Made by a program: the position numbers and the translations under genes. From contig NZ_PEBH01000008.1 of assembly GCF_008698235.1 (NCBI RefSeq), forward strand, positions 87,800 through 151,799: DNA of 64,000 bases. Reading direction: 5' to 3'. This document shows, one piece after another, positions 44,230 through 53,400 of this stretch. The number at the start of each line of letters is the position of its first letter. Position 1 is the first letter of the stretch. The notes beneath the pieces were generated by a model. The model did not search any database and had not been told where the DNA came from. It saw nothing but the letters and a program-made list of their open reading frames with translations. Source of the DNA: Bifidobacterium rousetti (GTDB lineage: Bacteria; Actinomycetota; Actinomycetes; Actinomycetales; Bifidobacteriaceae).

Positions 44230-44682
44230 TTAGGGGATGACGGTGGCGGCGAGGAACCGTCCCATGCCGGTGGTCGCGGGCAGTCGGGTCATGATCGTGA
44301 GGCACAGGAAGTAGACGGCGACCATGGGGAACATGTGCTCGTAGTTGCGGCGTATCCCGTCGTCCAGGAAGATGGGGAACACGTGGACGCGCAGGAAGAT
44401 CACCAGGTCGCCCAGGAACAGGACGAGGAGGATCATCATGCCGACGGTCACGCCCCGTCCCTTGGGCCAACCGGTGAGCCGGGTGCGCCCGTCGAACACG
44501 CCCGCGTCCCACAGGACGAGCACGGTCAGGATCAGGATCTCCGCGGTCATGCACCGGTACGGCCACGCCGAGGGAAGCCGTCCTTCGAACAGGCCGGCCA
44601 TGCCCCGCACATAGCCGGCCACGGCGGCCGCAAGCAGTCCGGTCATGAGCATGGCCACGGGGATCAGCAACGGTAGTGGCAT
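44230..44682 (-). CDS. Four-helix membrane protein, possible conjugation component
   Basis: 150 aa from the ATG at 44682, preceded by GAAAGGAGG; the GTG one codon earlier is less likely. Four hydrophobic helices (about 3-27, 45-60, 80-98, 117-135). No catalytic motif. Such small polytopic proteins are common in conjugative operons. Confidence 0.65.
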   Translation of the reverse strand: MPLPLLIPVAMLMTGLLAAAVAGYVRGMAGLFEGRLPSAWPYRCMTAEILILTVLVLWDAGVFDGRTRLTGWPKGRGVTVGMMILLVLFLGDLVIFLRVHVFPIFLDDGIRRNYEHMFPMVAVYFLCLTIMTRLPATTGMGRFLAATVIP

Positions 44683-44748
44683 CACAGCCTCCTTTCGAGT
44701 GCGTGCCGGAACCCCGACGATCCGGGGATGTGGTTTACGAGATCGGGG

Positions 44749-44916
44749 TCATCCGGCGATGACCAGGAACAGTAGGATCGCGAAGAGAATGATGACGGCC
44801 ATCAAGCCGTGCGGGTCGACCGGCTCGTCGCCGGATCCGGTTCGCGCGACGACGACCAAGATGAATGCGGCGAACGTGAGCATGCCGATGACGACTATGG
44901 GCAGGAACGGGATCAT
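44749..44916 (-). CDS. 55-aa two-helix membrane protein
   Basis: MIPFLPIVVIGMLTFAAFIL starts a first transmembrane helix. A short polar loop (ARTGSGDEPVDPHG) and a second helix follow, ending LFLVIAG. The ATG overlaps the stop of the upstream gene (ATGA, 44913-44916). It is too short for most gene callers, but the hydrophobicity pattern and coupling are convincing. Function unknown. Confidence 0.65.
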   Translation of the reverse strand: MIPFLPIVVIGMLTFAAFILVVVARTGSGDEPVDPHGLMAVIILFAILLFLVIAG

Positions 44917-45200
44917 GGGATGGGTTCTTCCGGTTCGGGGATGATGCGGCGTCCGTCGTAGGTTTCGTCGAGCACGTTGATGCTGAGGAACAGGTCCACC
45001 AAATGCGTGGCCAATCCGTGTTTCTGAGTGAGCACGCAGGTCAGGAAGTCACGGTCGAAGCACACGCCGCCATCCCATGACGCCTCGTAGACGAGCCACC
45101 CGTCGAGGACCTGGCCTCCACGGGTGCGGGCGATGAACCGGTGGCCGTCCAACCGGTCGAGCGGCGTGTGCCGCCAGTCGACGCTCACGCTCACGTTCAC
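44913..45200 (-). CDS. Small protein of unknown function
   Basis: 95 aa from a GTG at 45200 overlapping the preceding stop (GTGA). It is strand-rich at first (VSVDWRHTPLDRLDGHRFIA, VLDGWLVYEASWDGGV), then a helical LATHLVDLFLSINVLD and an acidic Pro-rich tail. No family recognised. Confidence 0.6.
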   Translation of the reverse strand: MNVSVSVDWRHTPLDRLDGHRFIARTRGGQVLDGWLVYEASWDGGVCFDRDFLTCVLTQKHGLATHLVDLFLSINVLDETYDGRRIIPEPEEPIP

Positions 45201-45553
45201 AACCCCGCCCCCATCTGGCCTGTGGATGGAATCAGACTGTCGTGGCATGGGCAGAGGACGCGCGGAGGCAGACGACCGGGCCGTTCGCTGACCTGCCATC
45301 CGCGGTTGCGGGCCAGCCGGTATACGTCCCGGATGCCGCGCACCAGTCGACGCCGGCATGTGGGCTGGTCGACGCCCATGCCATGCACGCCGGTCACATG
45401 GCCTTCCCTGTCGGTGGTGACGGTCAGTTGGCTTCCGCAGGTGGGGGCATCACCCGACCATGACGCCCACGGTGTCGCGCATGAGCGTTGGCTCCCGCAG
45501 GTGGGGGCATCGCATTCCAGCATCCACAATCGTCCGTCAGCCATGCCCGACAT
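45197..45553 (-). CDS. Cysteine-rich protein with duplicated DAPTCGSQ motif
   Basis: 118 aa from ATG 45553 (AAGGAG seven bases upstream). DAPTCGSQ occurs twice, 23 residues apart, and is mirrored by a 24-bp direct repeat in the DNA with one mismatch. A further Cys in QPTC and a CPCH near the C-terminus suggest a zinc site. The gene overlaps the upstream gene by 17 bases. Function unknown. Confidence 0.6.
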   Translation of the reverse strand: MSGMADGRLWMLECDAPTCGSQRSCATPWASWSGDAPTCGSQLTVTTDREGHVTGVHGMGVDQPTCRRRLVRGIRDVYRLARNRGWQVSERPGRLPPRVLCPCHDSLIPSTGQMGAGL

Positions 45554-45947
45554 CACATGCTCCTTGAAGGTGTGGCGCCCCGTGGAACAGGAGGGCCACG
45601 CACCCGGGATGCGCGTACCCGTCCTCATACGATCCGCCGGATCGGTATACGCGTACCGGCCTGCGGCGCCCGTAGACGACGCCGTGACAGTACACGCAGG
45701 ACGGGCCGACCGGGGTCGGATCGTCGACGCGACGCCACGCGTGCACCGTGCGCGCATGATCGACACGGAACCCGCCAACCGTGATAGTCCCATCCCAGTC
45801 GCGGCAGACCAAGCCCATGGCGATAGGCAGGCCGCGTCGGCCGTACAGTTCCGCGTAGTCGCCGGGCATGAGGCTCACCGGTTCGATCCTCCGCCACCCG
45901 TCGGGGCGTGTGGCGGGCACGCTGACCTCCCATTCAATGCTGGTCAT
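45537..45947 (-). CDS. Protein with putative Cys/His zinc site
   Basis: 136 aa, ATG overlapping the preceding stop. An N-terminal beta region with SLMPGDYAELYGRRGLP and CRDWDGTITVGG is followed by PSCVYCHG and HPGC, a possible four-ligand zinc site. The C-terminus ends GACDVGHG. No family recognised. Confidence 0.6.
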   Translation of the reverse strand: MTSIEWEVSVPATRPDGWRRIEPVSLMPGDYAELYGRRGLPIAMGLVCRDWDGTITVGGFRVDHARTVHAWRRVDDPTPVGPSCVYCHGVVYGRRRPVRVYRSGGSYEDGYAHPGCVALLFHGAPHLQGACDVGHG

Positions 45948-46105
45948 GGTCGTGGCTCCCCGTCGTCCACGTTCACGGCATGCTCGCCGTCAGCCCACAC
46001 GGTCACGGTCGATGCCCGGAACCCGGCCTTGTCGAGCATGCGTTCCAGCTCGTAACCGTTCAGGTCCAACCGGTCGCAGGTGAACGCGATGGTCATCCTC
46101 GCCAT
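45944..46105 (-). CDS. 53-aa protein of unknown function
   Basis: 53 aa from ATG 46105 with GGAAGGAGG upstream, ending in an ATGA overlap with the next gene. Sequence character: TIAFTCDRLDLNGYELERML, then VTVWADGEHAVNVDD, a compact beta-alpha-beta-like pattern. Upstream in-frame codons lack an RBS. Confidence 0.6.
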   Translation of the reverse strand: MARMTIAFTCDRLDLNGYELERMLDKAGFRASTVTVWADGEHAVNVDDGEPRP

Positions 46106-46106
46106 G

Positions 46107-46364
46107 TCACGCCTCCTTCCCGTCCGTTTGGAGCGTGGATTGGATGTCGATGGCAATATCCATGGCATGCCGTCCGGTCACACGGACCGAATCCGCGCCG
46201 ACCTGCAGCACGCCCACGTGATCGCCCGTCACCACGTACACGCCCGTCATGGTCCCGTTGAACACGACCTGCACGTCCCGTTCACTCATGGCGTTGACCT
46301 GCTGGTCGATGCCAAGCTCGTGCAACCGGCGGCCGATGGCCGTGATCCTGCGCGTGATGTCCAC
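46107..46364 (-). CDS. 85-aa protein of unknown function
   Basis: GTG 46364 has GGAGGTGA nine bases upstream; TTG 46367 is an alternative. Content: ITRRITAIGRRLHELGIDQQ (helix), VQVVFNGTMTGVYVVTGDHV (strands), then IAIDIQSTLQ. No family recognised. It lies between tightly packed genes. Confidence 0.6.
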   Translation of the reverse strand: MDITRRITAIGRRLHELGIDQQVNAMSERDVQVVFNGTMTGVYVVTGDHVGVLQVGADSVRVTGRHAMDIAIDIQSTLQTDGKEA

Positions 46365-46373
46365 CAAACCGGG

Positions 46374-46778
46374 TCACCTCCGTTCCATGCCGGACACGGG
46401 GAACACGCCCCGCCGGTCGGTACGGTCGGGAAGCGGGAACGCGTCCCCGTCCGACAAGTCCAGTTCGACCCATGCGGCGTTCACCGCGTGCGCGTACGAC
46501 AGCATCCCGTCCACGTGACACAGGAATCCGAACAGGCGTTCGAACCTGCGGTCCAGGACGCTCACCGGGACGGCGCTCTCCTCCGGTCCGCCGAACACGG
46601 GGTCCGTGCGTGGTTCGACCGGTTTACGGCCCGCCGTTTCCAACACGGGTTTCAACACGGCGGCGGCATGCTCGGCACGCCCCCGGAACGGGTGGTCCTC
46701 AGTGGCTGCGATGACGCGCAGCATGCGGTACAGGTCGCCGATCTCGTCCAACGGGGAGTGGATCTGTTGGTCTGTCAT
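46374..46778 (-). CDS. Helical protein of unknown function
   Basis: 134 aa from ATG 46778, with GAAAGGAGA upstream. Largely helical: LDEIGDLYRMLRVIAATEDH and AEHAAAVLKPVLE, then RRFERLFGFLCHVDGMLSYAHA with an acidic end. The spacing suggests it is translated together with the 264-aa gene whose stop lies 18 bases upstream. Confidence 0.6.
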   Translation of the reverse strand: MTDQQIHSPLDEIGDLYRMLRVIAATEDHPFRGRAEHAAAVLKPVLETAGRKPVEPRTDPVFGGPEESAVPVSVLDRRFERLFGFLCHVDGMLSYAHAVNAAWVELDLSDGDAFPLPDRTDRRGVFPVSGMERR

Positions 46779-46795
46779 GGGAATGGTGTCTCCTT

Positions 46796-47587
46796 TCACT
46801 GGCTGTCCGCACCGTCCTGTTCGATCCGGTCCATGAGACCCGTGAGCATACTGGTCTGGTCCTGCACGTCCTTGAGGCTTGCGGAACGCGGCAGCTCTTT
46901 CGCGTTACGGATCTCCTGTTGCAACCGGTCCATGAGATACGAGTTCAACAGGGTCGACTTGTCGACCGTGGACGCCATATGCTCGGCCTTGGCCAACGCC
47001 GTGTCGAACGCTTTCGCGGCCTTGGCCTGCGCATATGCGCCCGTCTTGGACGACGCCTTCGTCGTCAACGATTTCAGTTCCTTTGTTTCCCGGTTGAGCC
47101 GGTCCGCTCCGCTGGTCATCGTGGTCGTGCGCGTGGCGGGATCCGTATCGCATTCCATCACCGGGGGTTCCTTGGCGTTCAACAAGGTGTCCAACCGGGC
47201 GGAGGCTGTGGGGTCGGCCTCTTCGAGCAGGTCGAGGTCGACCGACCGTTTCGCATTGGTTTTCGCGCGCGCCCAGTCACCAGCTGATTCGATCAGCCGG
47301 CTACGCGCCTGCGAGCAGGCCGACTGGGCTTCCGCACGGGTGACCCGCTCATGGTAGGAGAACGCCATCGACCCGAACGACAGGAGCGCGACCACGCCCA
47401 CCATGCCGGCGAGCATGATCATGCGCCGCCCGTTCAGTCCTTTCGCGACCCGCGTATACCGGGCGAACCGGTTGGGTTTACGGTCCCCGTTCCGGTTGCG
47501 GCGTGGCTCGTCGTCCGGATCGGACATTGCCAGATACCGTTCGGCCTTCGCGCCCGGATCATCCTGATCCTCGTCCTTCCCGCGCAT
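46796..47587 (-). CDS. Membrane-anchored coiled-coil protein, first gene of the large operon
   Basis: 264 aa from ATG 47587 (GGAAGGAGA upstream). An N-terminal charged cytosolic segment is followed by one transmembrane helix (about 57-78, MIMLAGMVGVVALLSFGSMA) and a long extracytoplasmic helical region rich in Lys/Asp/Ala. Two cysteines at 89 and 145 could pair. It resembles envelope-spanning accessory proteins of Gram-positive conjugation systems, but no specific family is recognised. The upstream gap holds a CCGATAACGG motif (47691-47700). Confidence 0.65.
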   Translation of the reverse strand: MRGKDEDQDDPGAKAERYLAMSDPDDEPRRNRNGDRKPNRFARYTRVAKGLNGRRMIMLAGMVGVVALLSFGSMAFSYHERVTRAEAQSACSQARSRLIESAGDWARAKTNAKRSVDLDLLEEADPTASARLDTLLNAKEPPVMECDTDPATRTTTMTSGADRLNRETKELKSLTTKASSKTGAYAQAKAAKAFDTALAKAEHMASTVDKSTLLNSYLMDRLQQEIRNAKELPRSASLKDVQDQTSMLTGLMDRIEQDGADSQ

Positions 47588-47711
47588 ACGGGTCTCCTTC
47601 CATTCCGATACCGAAACCCGCTCATCCACTCTGATATGAGGGTGGGCAAGGTCGGGTTTCGTGTTCCTTCCCGTCCACGCACCCCGAATCCGATAACGGG
47701 GGAATGGGGAG

Positions 47712-48878
47712 TTACAGGCCGGGGTGGGGTTGGTCGGGCAGGAACGTGGTGGCGATCCACGGGCATGCCCACCGCCATGCGCAGAACACGAGTCCCGCGC
47801 TCAGGATGAGGATGAGCAGGAGTCGTGACGTTTTGAACACGATCTGGTTGGATGGCCATATGCCGGCGGTGAGCCGCCACATCCAGCCGATCGGGTTGAA
47901 CCAGGTGCCGCGCGCCCATTCGACGCGGCGCATCCGATCGTGGGATACCAGCCATGAGATCAGGTTCAACAGCAGCCAGATGGCGAGGAGGCCGAGGCCG
48001 ACGACGCCGGTGACGGGCAGGTTGACCTTGTCGGATACCGTCTGGATGGAACGGCCGACCTTGGTCGCGGTGCTTTCATGGGTTTGGGCGAGCTGTTCGG
48101 GTACGCCGTCTTTCTTGTCGGCCCAACCCATGAGGGTCGCGTGGGCGATCATCCTGTGCGTGGCGTGTTGGCCGACGGGCATGACCGGATAGCAGGTCGT
48201 CAACGTCATCCCGTATTCCGCGCCGGCCGCGGTCGGTCCCACGACCTCGACCTGTTCCTGGGGGACGACGTATGGTTTGCGGTTGATCGTGTATACCCAC
48301 CAGTAGTCGGCGCCTTCTACGATGACCTGGTCGCCCACGTCCAGGGTGCCGAGGTTCGCGAGATCGTTGTAGGTCGCGTGGCCGGCGAACGACGCGTTGC
48401 CTTTCTCACCGGGCAGGGCGGTGCCCTCGTAGTGGCCGACGCCCATGTTCGCGAGGACCCGGTCGCTCGTGCCCTCTTGGATCGGTAGCTTGAACGTCTT
48501 GCCGAACCGGGGTAAATGCAGGTACCCGTACAGTTCGCCCTGTTTCACACCGGGTTCGACCGGGGGAGTGCCGTCCATGGTCAGTTGGGCGATCCGGTCC
48601 GTCTCGGTGGTTTTGATCTTCCGGCTTGTGGCCTTCTCCAACTGGTGGCTCACGCTCGTGGAATCCAAGCCCATCGCCCAATACGACCATACGAACTGCG
48701 CCAAAGACAGACAGCCGACGACCAGTAGCCAGCAGCATATTTCGGCGACCACACACCACAGGGTGCGGGTCCGTTTCGTGGGACGGGCCGCATGCGAACC
48801 ATTACGTGATGAGGAACGGGATCGGGGCCGCGCCGAACCCGGCGCGGCCGCATGACGACGACGAGACACACCACCCAT
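47712..48878 (-). CDS. srtE: Class E sortase with extra C-terminal membrane helices
   Basis: 388 aa from ATG 48878. Actinobacterial class E sortases anchor LAxTG-type proteins to the wall. Catalytic His167 (AGHATYND), Cys229 (TLTTCYP) and Arg242 (THRMIAHA). N-terminal transmembrane helix about 41-65 after a basic tail. The C-terminal 140 residues add three hydrophobic segments (about 283-300, 335-355, 360-380), longer than a typical SrtE. Many surface proteins here end in LAQTG/LSQTG, fitting class E preference. Divergent from the SLH-protein gene, and upstream of it lies a CCGACACCGATAC motif. Confidence 0.88.
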   Translation of the reverse strand: MGGVSRRRHAAAPGSARPRSRSSSRNGSHAARPTKRTRTLWCVVAEICCWLLVVGCLSLAQFVWSYWAMGLDSTSVSHQLEKATSRKIKTTETDRIAQLTMDGTPPVEPGVKQGELYGYLHLPRFGKTFKLPIQEGTSDRVLANMGVGHYEGTALPGEKGNASFAGHATYNDLANLGTLDVGDQVIVEGADYWWVYTINRKPYVVPQEQVEVVGPTAAGAEYGMTLTTCYPVMPVGQHATHRMIAHATLMGWADKKDGVPEQLAQTHESTATKVGRSIQTVSDKVNLPVTGVVGLGLLAIWLLLNLISWLVSHDRMRRVEWARGTWFNPIGWMWRLTAGIWPSNQIVFKTSRLLLILILSAGLVFCAWRWACPWIATTFLPDQPHPGL

Positions 48879-48947
48879 ACCGCTGACAACCCCCAAGAAC
48901 AATTGAAGACGATTCCTGTCAGCGCAACCACCCTCCCCGACAGGAAC

Positions 48948-48980
48948 CCGACACCGATACAAGCCCACAACCGATATCGG
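48948..48980. repeat. Recurrent CCGATACCGG-type motif, two copies between the class E sortase and SLH genes
   Basis: CCGACACCGATAC (48948-48960) and CCGATATCGG (48971-48980) lie 70-100 bases upstream of the sortase ATG. The context GGAACCCGACACCG also occurs near 2411-2426. Confidence 0.5.
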
Positions 48981-49094
48981 CCGGAAGGTCTGTGACAGAA
49001 GCGAGGGGGAAACACCCCTCCCGCGTGGCGGGAACCGCCACGAGGATAACCTGAACGAAGATCCTCGCATGAGGCGGGGAGACAGGAGAAGACA

Positions 49095-50318
49095 ATGGGA
49101 AACAACCGTACAAAGGTGTTGGCGTTGGCTGCTGCTACGGCGGTGATGGGCGTTGGTTTTGCCCCTATGACAGCAATGGCGGACACGGTGACAGCCGAAG
49201 ACCGGACTGTGGTCATGGCGGCGTCGCGATATTCGATCGATGATTTGAAGAATATCGTGCCGTTCTATGAGTATTACAGCGGTCCGAACATGGACAAGAT
49301 CTACCATTTCGACGGGTTCGACTACAGGAACCCCGGACCCTGGTACATGCCCGACGGCGACACGCATGCCGGCATCCAGTCCGGCATCCCAGCCGGATGG
49401 AGTCAGAAGCTCTACTCCGACGGCGACGTGCACGTCGACATCATCGCCCCCGACGGCACCAAGATCATCACCTACACATTCAAAGTCAAGGAAGAGCACG
49501 TCGACCAGAACGGCATCCAAGCCAAGGTGAACGGTGTCAACTGGTCCGGATGGAGCGAGTCGACCACCAGCTATGACCTGCGTGGCCAGTATCCGAACGG
49601 GGCGAGGCTGTCCTTCACGAACCTGCCGGCCGGGGTGATCGTCCAGGCGTTCAACAGCACGTATAACGGGGCTCCCACCACGCTGGTCCGATTCGTCCAG
49701 AACGGCGTGGTCTCCAAGGACTACAACTTCCTCGGCGCAACCTACATGCCATACGTTGACCCGGTATCCGGATTCATGGACGTGAATGATGCTACCCCGC
49801 ATGTGGAGGACATCCGTTGGCTGAAAACACAGGGAATCACGACCGGGTTCCCGGATGACTCGTTTCAAGGCATGGGCGTGGTGGTGCGGCAGGATATGGC
49901 CGCGTTCCTGTACCGTCTCGCCGGCAGCCCCGCATACACACCCGACTGGTCCCGTAACCCGTTCACTGACGTGACGTCAAGCTCTCCGCATGCCAAAGAG
50001 GTGCTGTGGCTGGCATCCACCGGGATCAGCACGGGTTTCCCAAACCATACGTTCCGTGGCGGGGATCCGGTGGTGCGGCAGGATATGGCCGCGTTCCTCC
50101 ACAGGTACGCGATATGGCGCGGCCTGCATGGTGCTGTTGGCATGGGATGGCCGTTCACGGATGTGGATAGGTTGACCCCGCATGCCGATGACATCCGTTG
50201 GCTGGCGGCGAACGGGATCACGACTGGCTTCTCGGACCGTACGTTCCGTGGCATGGATGTGGTGGTGCGGCAGGATATGGCCGCGTTCCTCCACCGTGTG
50301 GACAGGTTGTCTGCTTGA
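49095..50318 (+). CDS. S-layer-homology (SLH) surface protein sharing an N-terminal domain with the 1866-aa protein
   Basis: 407 aa, ATG with GGAGACAGGAG upstream. Signal peptide about 1-30 (FAPMTAMADT). Residues about 46-215 repeat the YSIDDLKNIVPFYEYYSGP domain and its continuation in the 1866-aa protein (84 residues almost identical, then diverging: YDLRGQYPNGARLSF versus YDMRKEYPNGARIRF). Three SLH-type modules follow (about 216-270, 275-340, 345-405), each with DI/EVxWLxxxGIxTGFxDxTF and VVRQDMAAFLxR. SLH modules bind secondary wall polymers, so this protein is held non-covalently while its relative is sortase-linked. Bifidobacterial proteins with this SLH type are common. Confidence 0.88.
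   Translation: MGNNRTKVLALAAATAVMGVGFAPMTAMADTVTAEDRTVVMAASRYSIDDLKNIVPFYEYYSGPNMDKIYHFDGFDYRNPGPWYMPDGDTHAGIQSGIPAGWSQKLYSDGDVHVDIIAPDGTKIITYTFKVKEEHVDQNGIQAKVNGVNWSGWSESTTSYDLRGQYPNGARLSFTNLPAGVIVQAFNSTYNGAPTTLVRFVQNGVVSKDYNFLGATYMPYVDPVSGFMDVNDATPHVEDIRWLKTQGITTGFPDDSFQGMGVVVRQDMAAFLYRLAGSPAYTPDWSRNPFTDVTSSSPHAKEVLWLASTGISTGFPNHTFRGGDPVVRQDMAAFLHRYAIWRGLHGAVGMGWPFTDVDRLTPHADDIRWLAANGITTGFSDRTFRGMDVVVRQDMAAFLHRVDRLSA
49236..49487 (+). repeat. 252-bp inverted repeat, copy B (inside the SLH-protein gene)
   Basis: Matches 18000-18251 in inverted orientation with six mismatches and no gaps. Both copies are in the same reading frame of their genes, just after the signal peptide. Recombination would invert the 31-kb segment between them. 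Confidence 0.93.
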
Positions 50319-50331
50319 TCGGAAGAAAAAG

Positions 50332-50368
50332 GATGAGCCCCTTCCGGGTTTTCCGGGAGGGGCTCATC
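50332..50368. terminator. Bidirectional terminator between SLH gene and the giant adhesin
   Basis: GATGAGCCCCTTCCGG (50332-50347) pairs with CCGGGAGGGGCTCATC (50353-50368), with one G-T wobble and a 5-base loop. A-rich sequence precedes it on the plus strand (U tract for the minus-strand transcript). Confidence 0.85.
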
Positions 50369-50447
50369 TGTTCATGCCGTCGGTGTCACGGCCGTGAAGG
50401 CCGGTCCGTGAGCTGAGTCGGCCCGTAGGCCGTGACCACCGTCGTCA

Positions 50448-53400
50448 TCACTCCTGTGCCATGCGGCGGCGGGCGATGGCGAGGGCTCCGGCGGCCAGGA
50501 TGCCGAGCACGCCGGCGAATACGGCGGAGAACCGCATGCCGGTCTGCGCGAGGCCACCCCACACGCGGGTGGTCTCGTTCGGCAGTCGACGCTGGCCGGT
50601 GTGGAACAGTTCCACCTGACCGTTGGTCGGATGATCCTGGTCGGTCGGACGGTACACGGTTTCAACCCAGTAGTAGTCGCCGTTGTACGCGACCTTCACG
50701 TTCGGGCTGTCGACCGTGGTCTCACCGCCTTGGAGGGTGACGCGGTCCGTGGACAGGATGTGCTTGTCCTTGGACGCGTCATCGCCCTTGACGCGCAGGT
50801 ACAGGTCGAAGCCGATCTGCGTGCCCTTGACGATCTGCCCCTCGATGAGCGCCGTATCGTGGAACCACGTATTGGCCTTGGCCTTGGTGACGGCGCGGGT
50901 CGTGACGCGCACGATCTGCGTGGTCTCGCGGGCGTGGCCGATGGTGTCCTCGAAGAAGTGATCCTTCTCGGTCGTATCGCTCAGGCAGTCGTTGTCCTTG
51001 TTGGTGGTGGTCGAACCATTACCGGTGGTGGACCCCGTACCGGTGGAGCAGTTGCCGTTGCCAGTGCTGGTGCCGTTAGAGCAGTCGTCCTTGCCGGTGC
51101 CGGTGGAACCGTTGCCGGTATCCGTACCGTTACCGGTGGAGCAGTTGCCGTTGCCGGTTCCAGTACCGTTGGAGCAGTCGTCCTTGCCGGTGCCGGTGCC
51201 GGTGGAACCGTTGCCGGTGCTGCCATCGGTATCGGTCACGCACTGGGTGCCGACCTTCAGCGGGCGCTTGAGCGCGAGCTGCCAGATCAGGGTGCCGACC
51301 TTCTCGGTCTTGAACTCTGGGCCGAGGATGGAGACGACGCCCTTGACGCGCGCGGTCTCCGCCTCGTCGGCGGTGATCGTGTGGTAGTCCTCGTACGCTT
51401 CGACCGGCTGCTTGTCGTCGATGTTCTCGAACAGGCTCCACGACAGCTTGGTGTTGCGGGCGACAGGACCGTAGATGATGGCCTGGTCGCGGACGGTCTT
51501 GCCGACCTCTTCCTCACTCACGGCCTTCGTCTCGGCGTGGATGACGCGGAACGTTTCCATCTTGTCGCGACGCTTGCCGGTGTGGACGATACGGTACGAC
51601 TCGCCCGGATGGCTCACACCATCGGGGGTGACGGTCGGCTTGTCCGGCGCCCAGGAGCCGCCGTTGCCGCCGTTGTCGCCCGGCTCGCCGTACAGGTCGA
51701 GGCGGGAGTCCTTCGTGGTGGGCGCCTTGTCCCACACGCGCAGCACCCAGTAGTATTCGCCCACGGCCTGCTTCCAATCACCCTTGTAATGGGCGAGGAT
51801 GTCGACGCTCGGGCTGGTGGCCTTGGTCTGTCCCTTCTTCAGGGGCTGGCCGTCACCGTCCACGGTGGTCACGTACGTGTCCTTGTACGGGTCGTTGGTG
51901 GTCTGGTCGACCTTGTACAGGTCCCAGCTGGCCATGAGCCTGCCGTCCTCGGCGATGTTCTCCAGAGTGGAGTCGTCGTGGACGTTGGACTGTTCGGCCA
52001 TGACCTCGGACACCGTGGTCGTGTTCGCGCTGATGCCGTGCAGGGATTCGGGCTCCTGGTCGTCGCGACCGGTGTGGAACGGCTTGTCATGCTTGCCCGG
52101 AAGCTCCACGACTTCGCTCCAGTAGTAGTCGCCCGCCTTCTTGAGCTCGATATGCTCGGATTCGATGGCCGTAGTGCCGTTCGCGTCGGTCTCGCCGACC
52201 TTCACCGGCTTGGTCGACTGGACGGTCTTCCCGGTCGTCTTGTCCTTGAGCTCGAAGTGGATCATCGCATCCTCGGGCAGCTTGCCGTGGATGAACGCCG
52301 TATCCCACAGCTTGTTCGCGACCGCGCCCCAATCATAGGTGGCGGTCGTGATGCTCACCGCGTGGAACGACTCCTCCTTGATGGCCTTAGCGGAATCCGA
52401 GTCCTTGGTCTCGCCGTGCAGCACCTTGTCGGTGTTGAACTGCTGTTCGTCGGGCTTGCGGAAGTTCCAACGCCAGTAGTAGTCGCCGTACTCGTTCTTC
52501 TTGAGCCAGTACTTCGCGCTCTCCACGGTCTGCTGGCCCTCGTGGAGCACCTCGAGCAGGGTCGTGTACACGACCGTGTCCTTGCTGCGGTCCTCGCCGG
52601 GCGCCTTCTTGTAGAGGGTGAAGCCGAGCTTGTAGTTCTCGAGCATGTGTCCCGCGATGTCGGCGTGGTCCTGGACGTTCGCGCCCTCATAGGACGTGTT
52701 GATCCAGTTCTCGCCGTCCGGGGTCTGCTGCGCGTTGCCGGCAGGCTCCTTGGCGTCATCATCACCGGACTGGGGCTTGGACCACACCTGGGACTTGGTC
52801 ACATCGGTCGTGATCTTCACGATCTCGAAGTGCTCGTCCTTGACCTGCATGCCGTCGAAGATCAGCCAACGCGCGTGGTAACCGTGCATGGTGTTCTTGC
52901 CGGCGTCCGGGTTGGTCTTGTCGTCCTCCTGCGGCACGGACTCCCAATTGTCGTCCAGGCGGGCTTCACCCTTCTGGCCGAGATCGGTGTCCTGCGGCTG
53001 GCTGAACGAGCCCTTCGGCAGTTCAACGTCGCCACCCTTGTTGTCGGGCGTCCAGATCTTGAACCGCCACTGGTAGGAGCCGACGCCCGGGTTCTTCAGC
53101 CACTTCGTGGTGAACGTCACGGGCTTGAGACGGAAGTCGCCGATCGCTTCGGCCGGCACGTCGAGACGTCCCGTGGAAGCGACCTTCTCGGTGCCGATGA
53201 CCTTGCCGTCGAGACCGGGCTCGGCCTTCCAGATCTCTGCCTCGTACTGCGTGCCCTTCGGGATCACACCGGACAGGGTGATCGTATCGGCCACGTGCAT
53301 CGCGTCGGTCCACAACGGTTCGGCGCTCTTGGACTGGGCTTCGATGATGTCGAAGCTCTCGGCCTTCACGCGCTTCGCGTCATACCACACGACGTTCGTG

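Noticed and set aside
45425..45515. Two similar 24-bp repeats suggesting a CRISPR array
   Set aside because: Only two copies, in frame within a coding sequence, encoding the same peptide motif; no cas genes.
47888..49868. Minus-strand extension of the class E sortase to 718 aa
   Set aside because: The extra part is antisense of the SLH gene. A normal sortase N-terminus (basic tail, membrane helix) starts at 48878.
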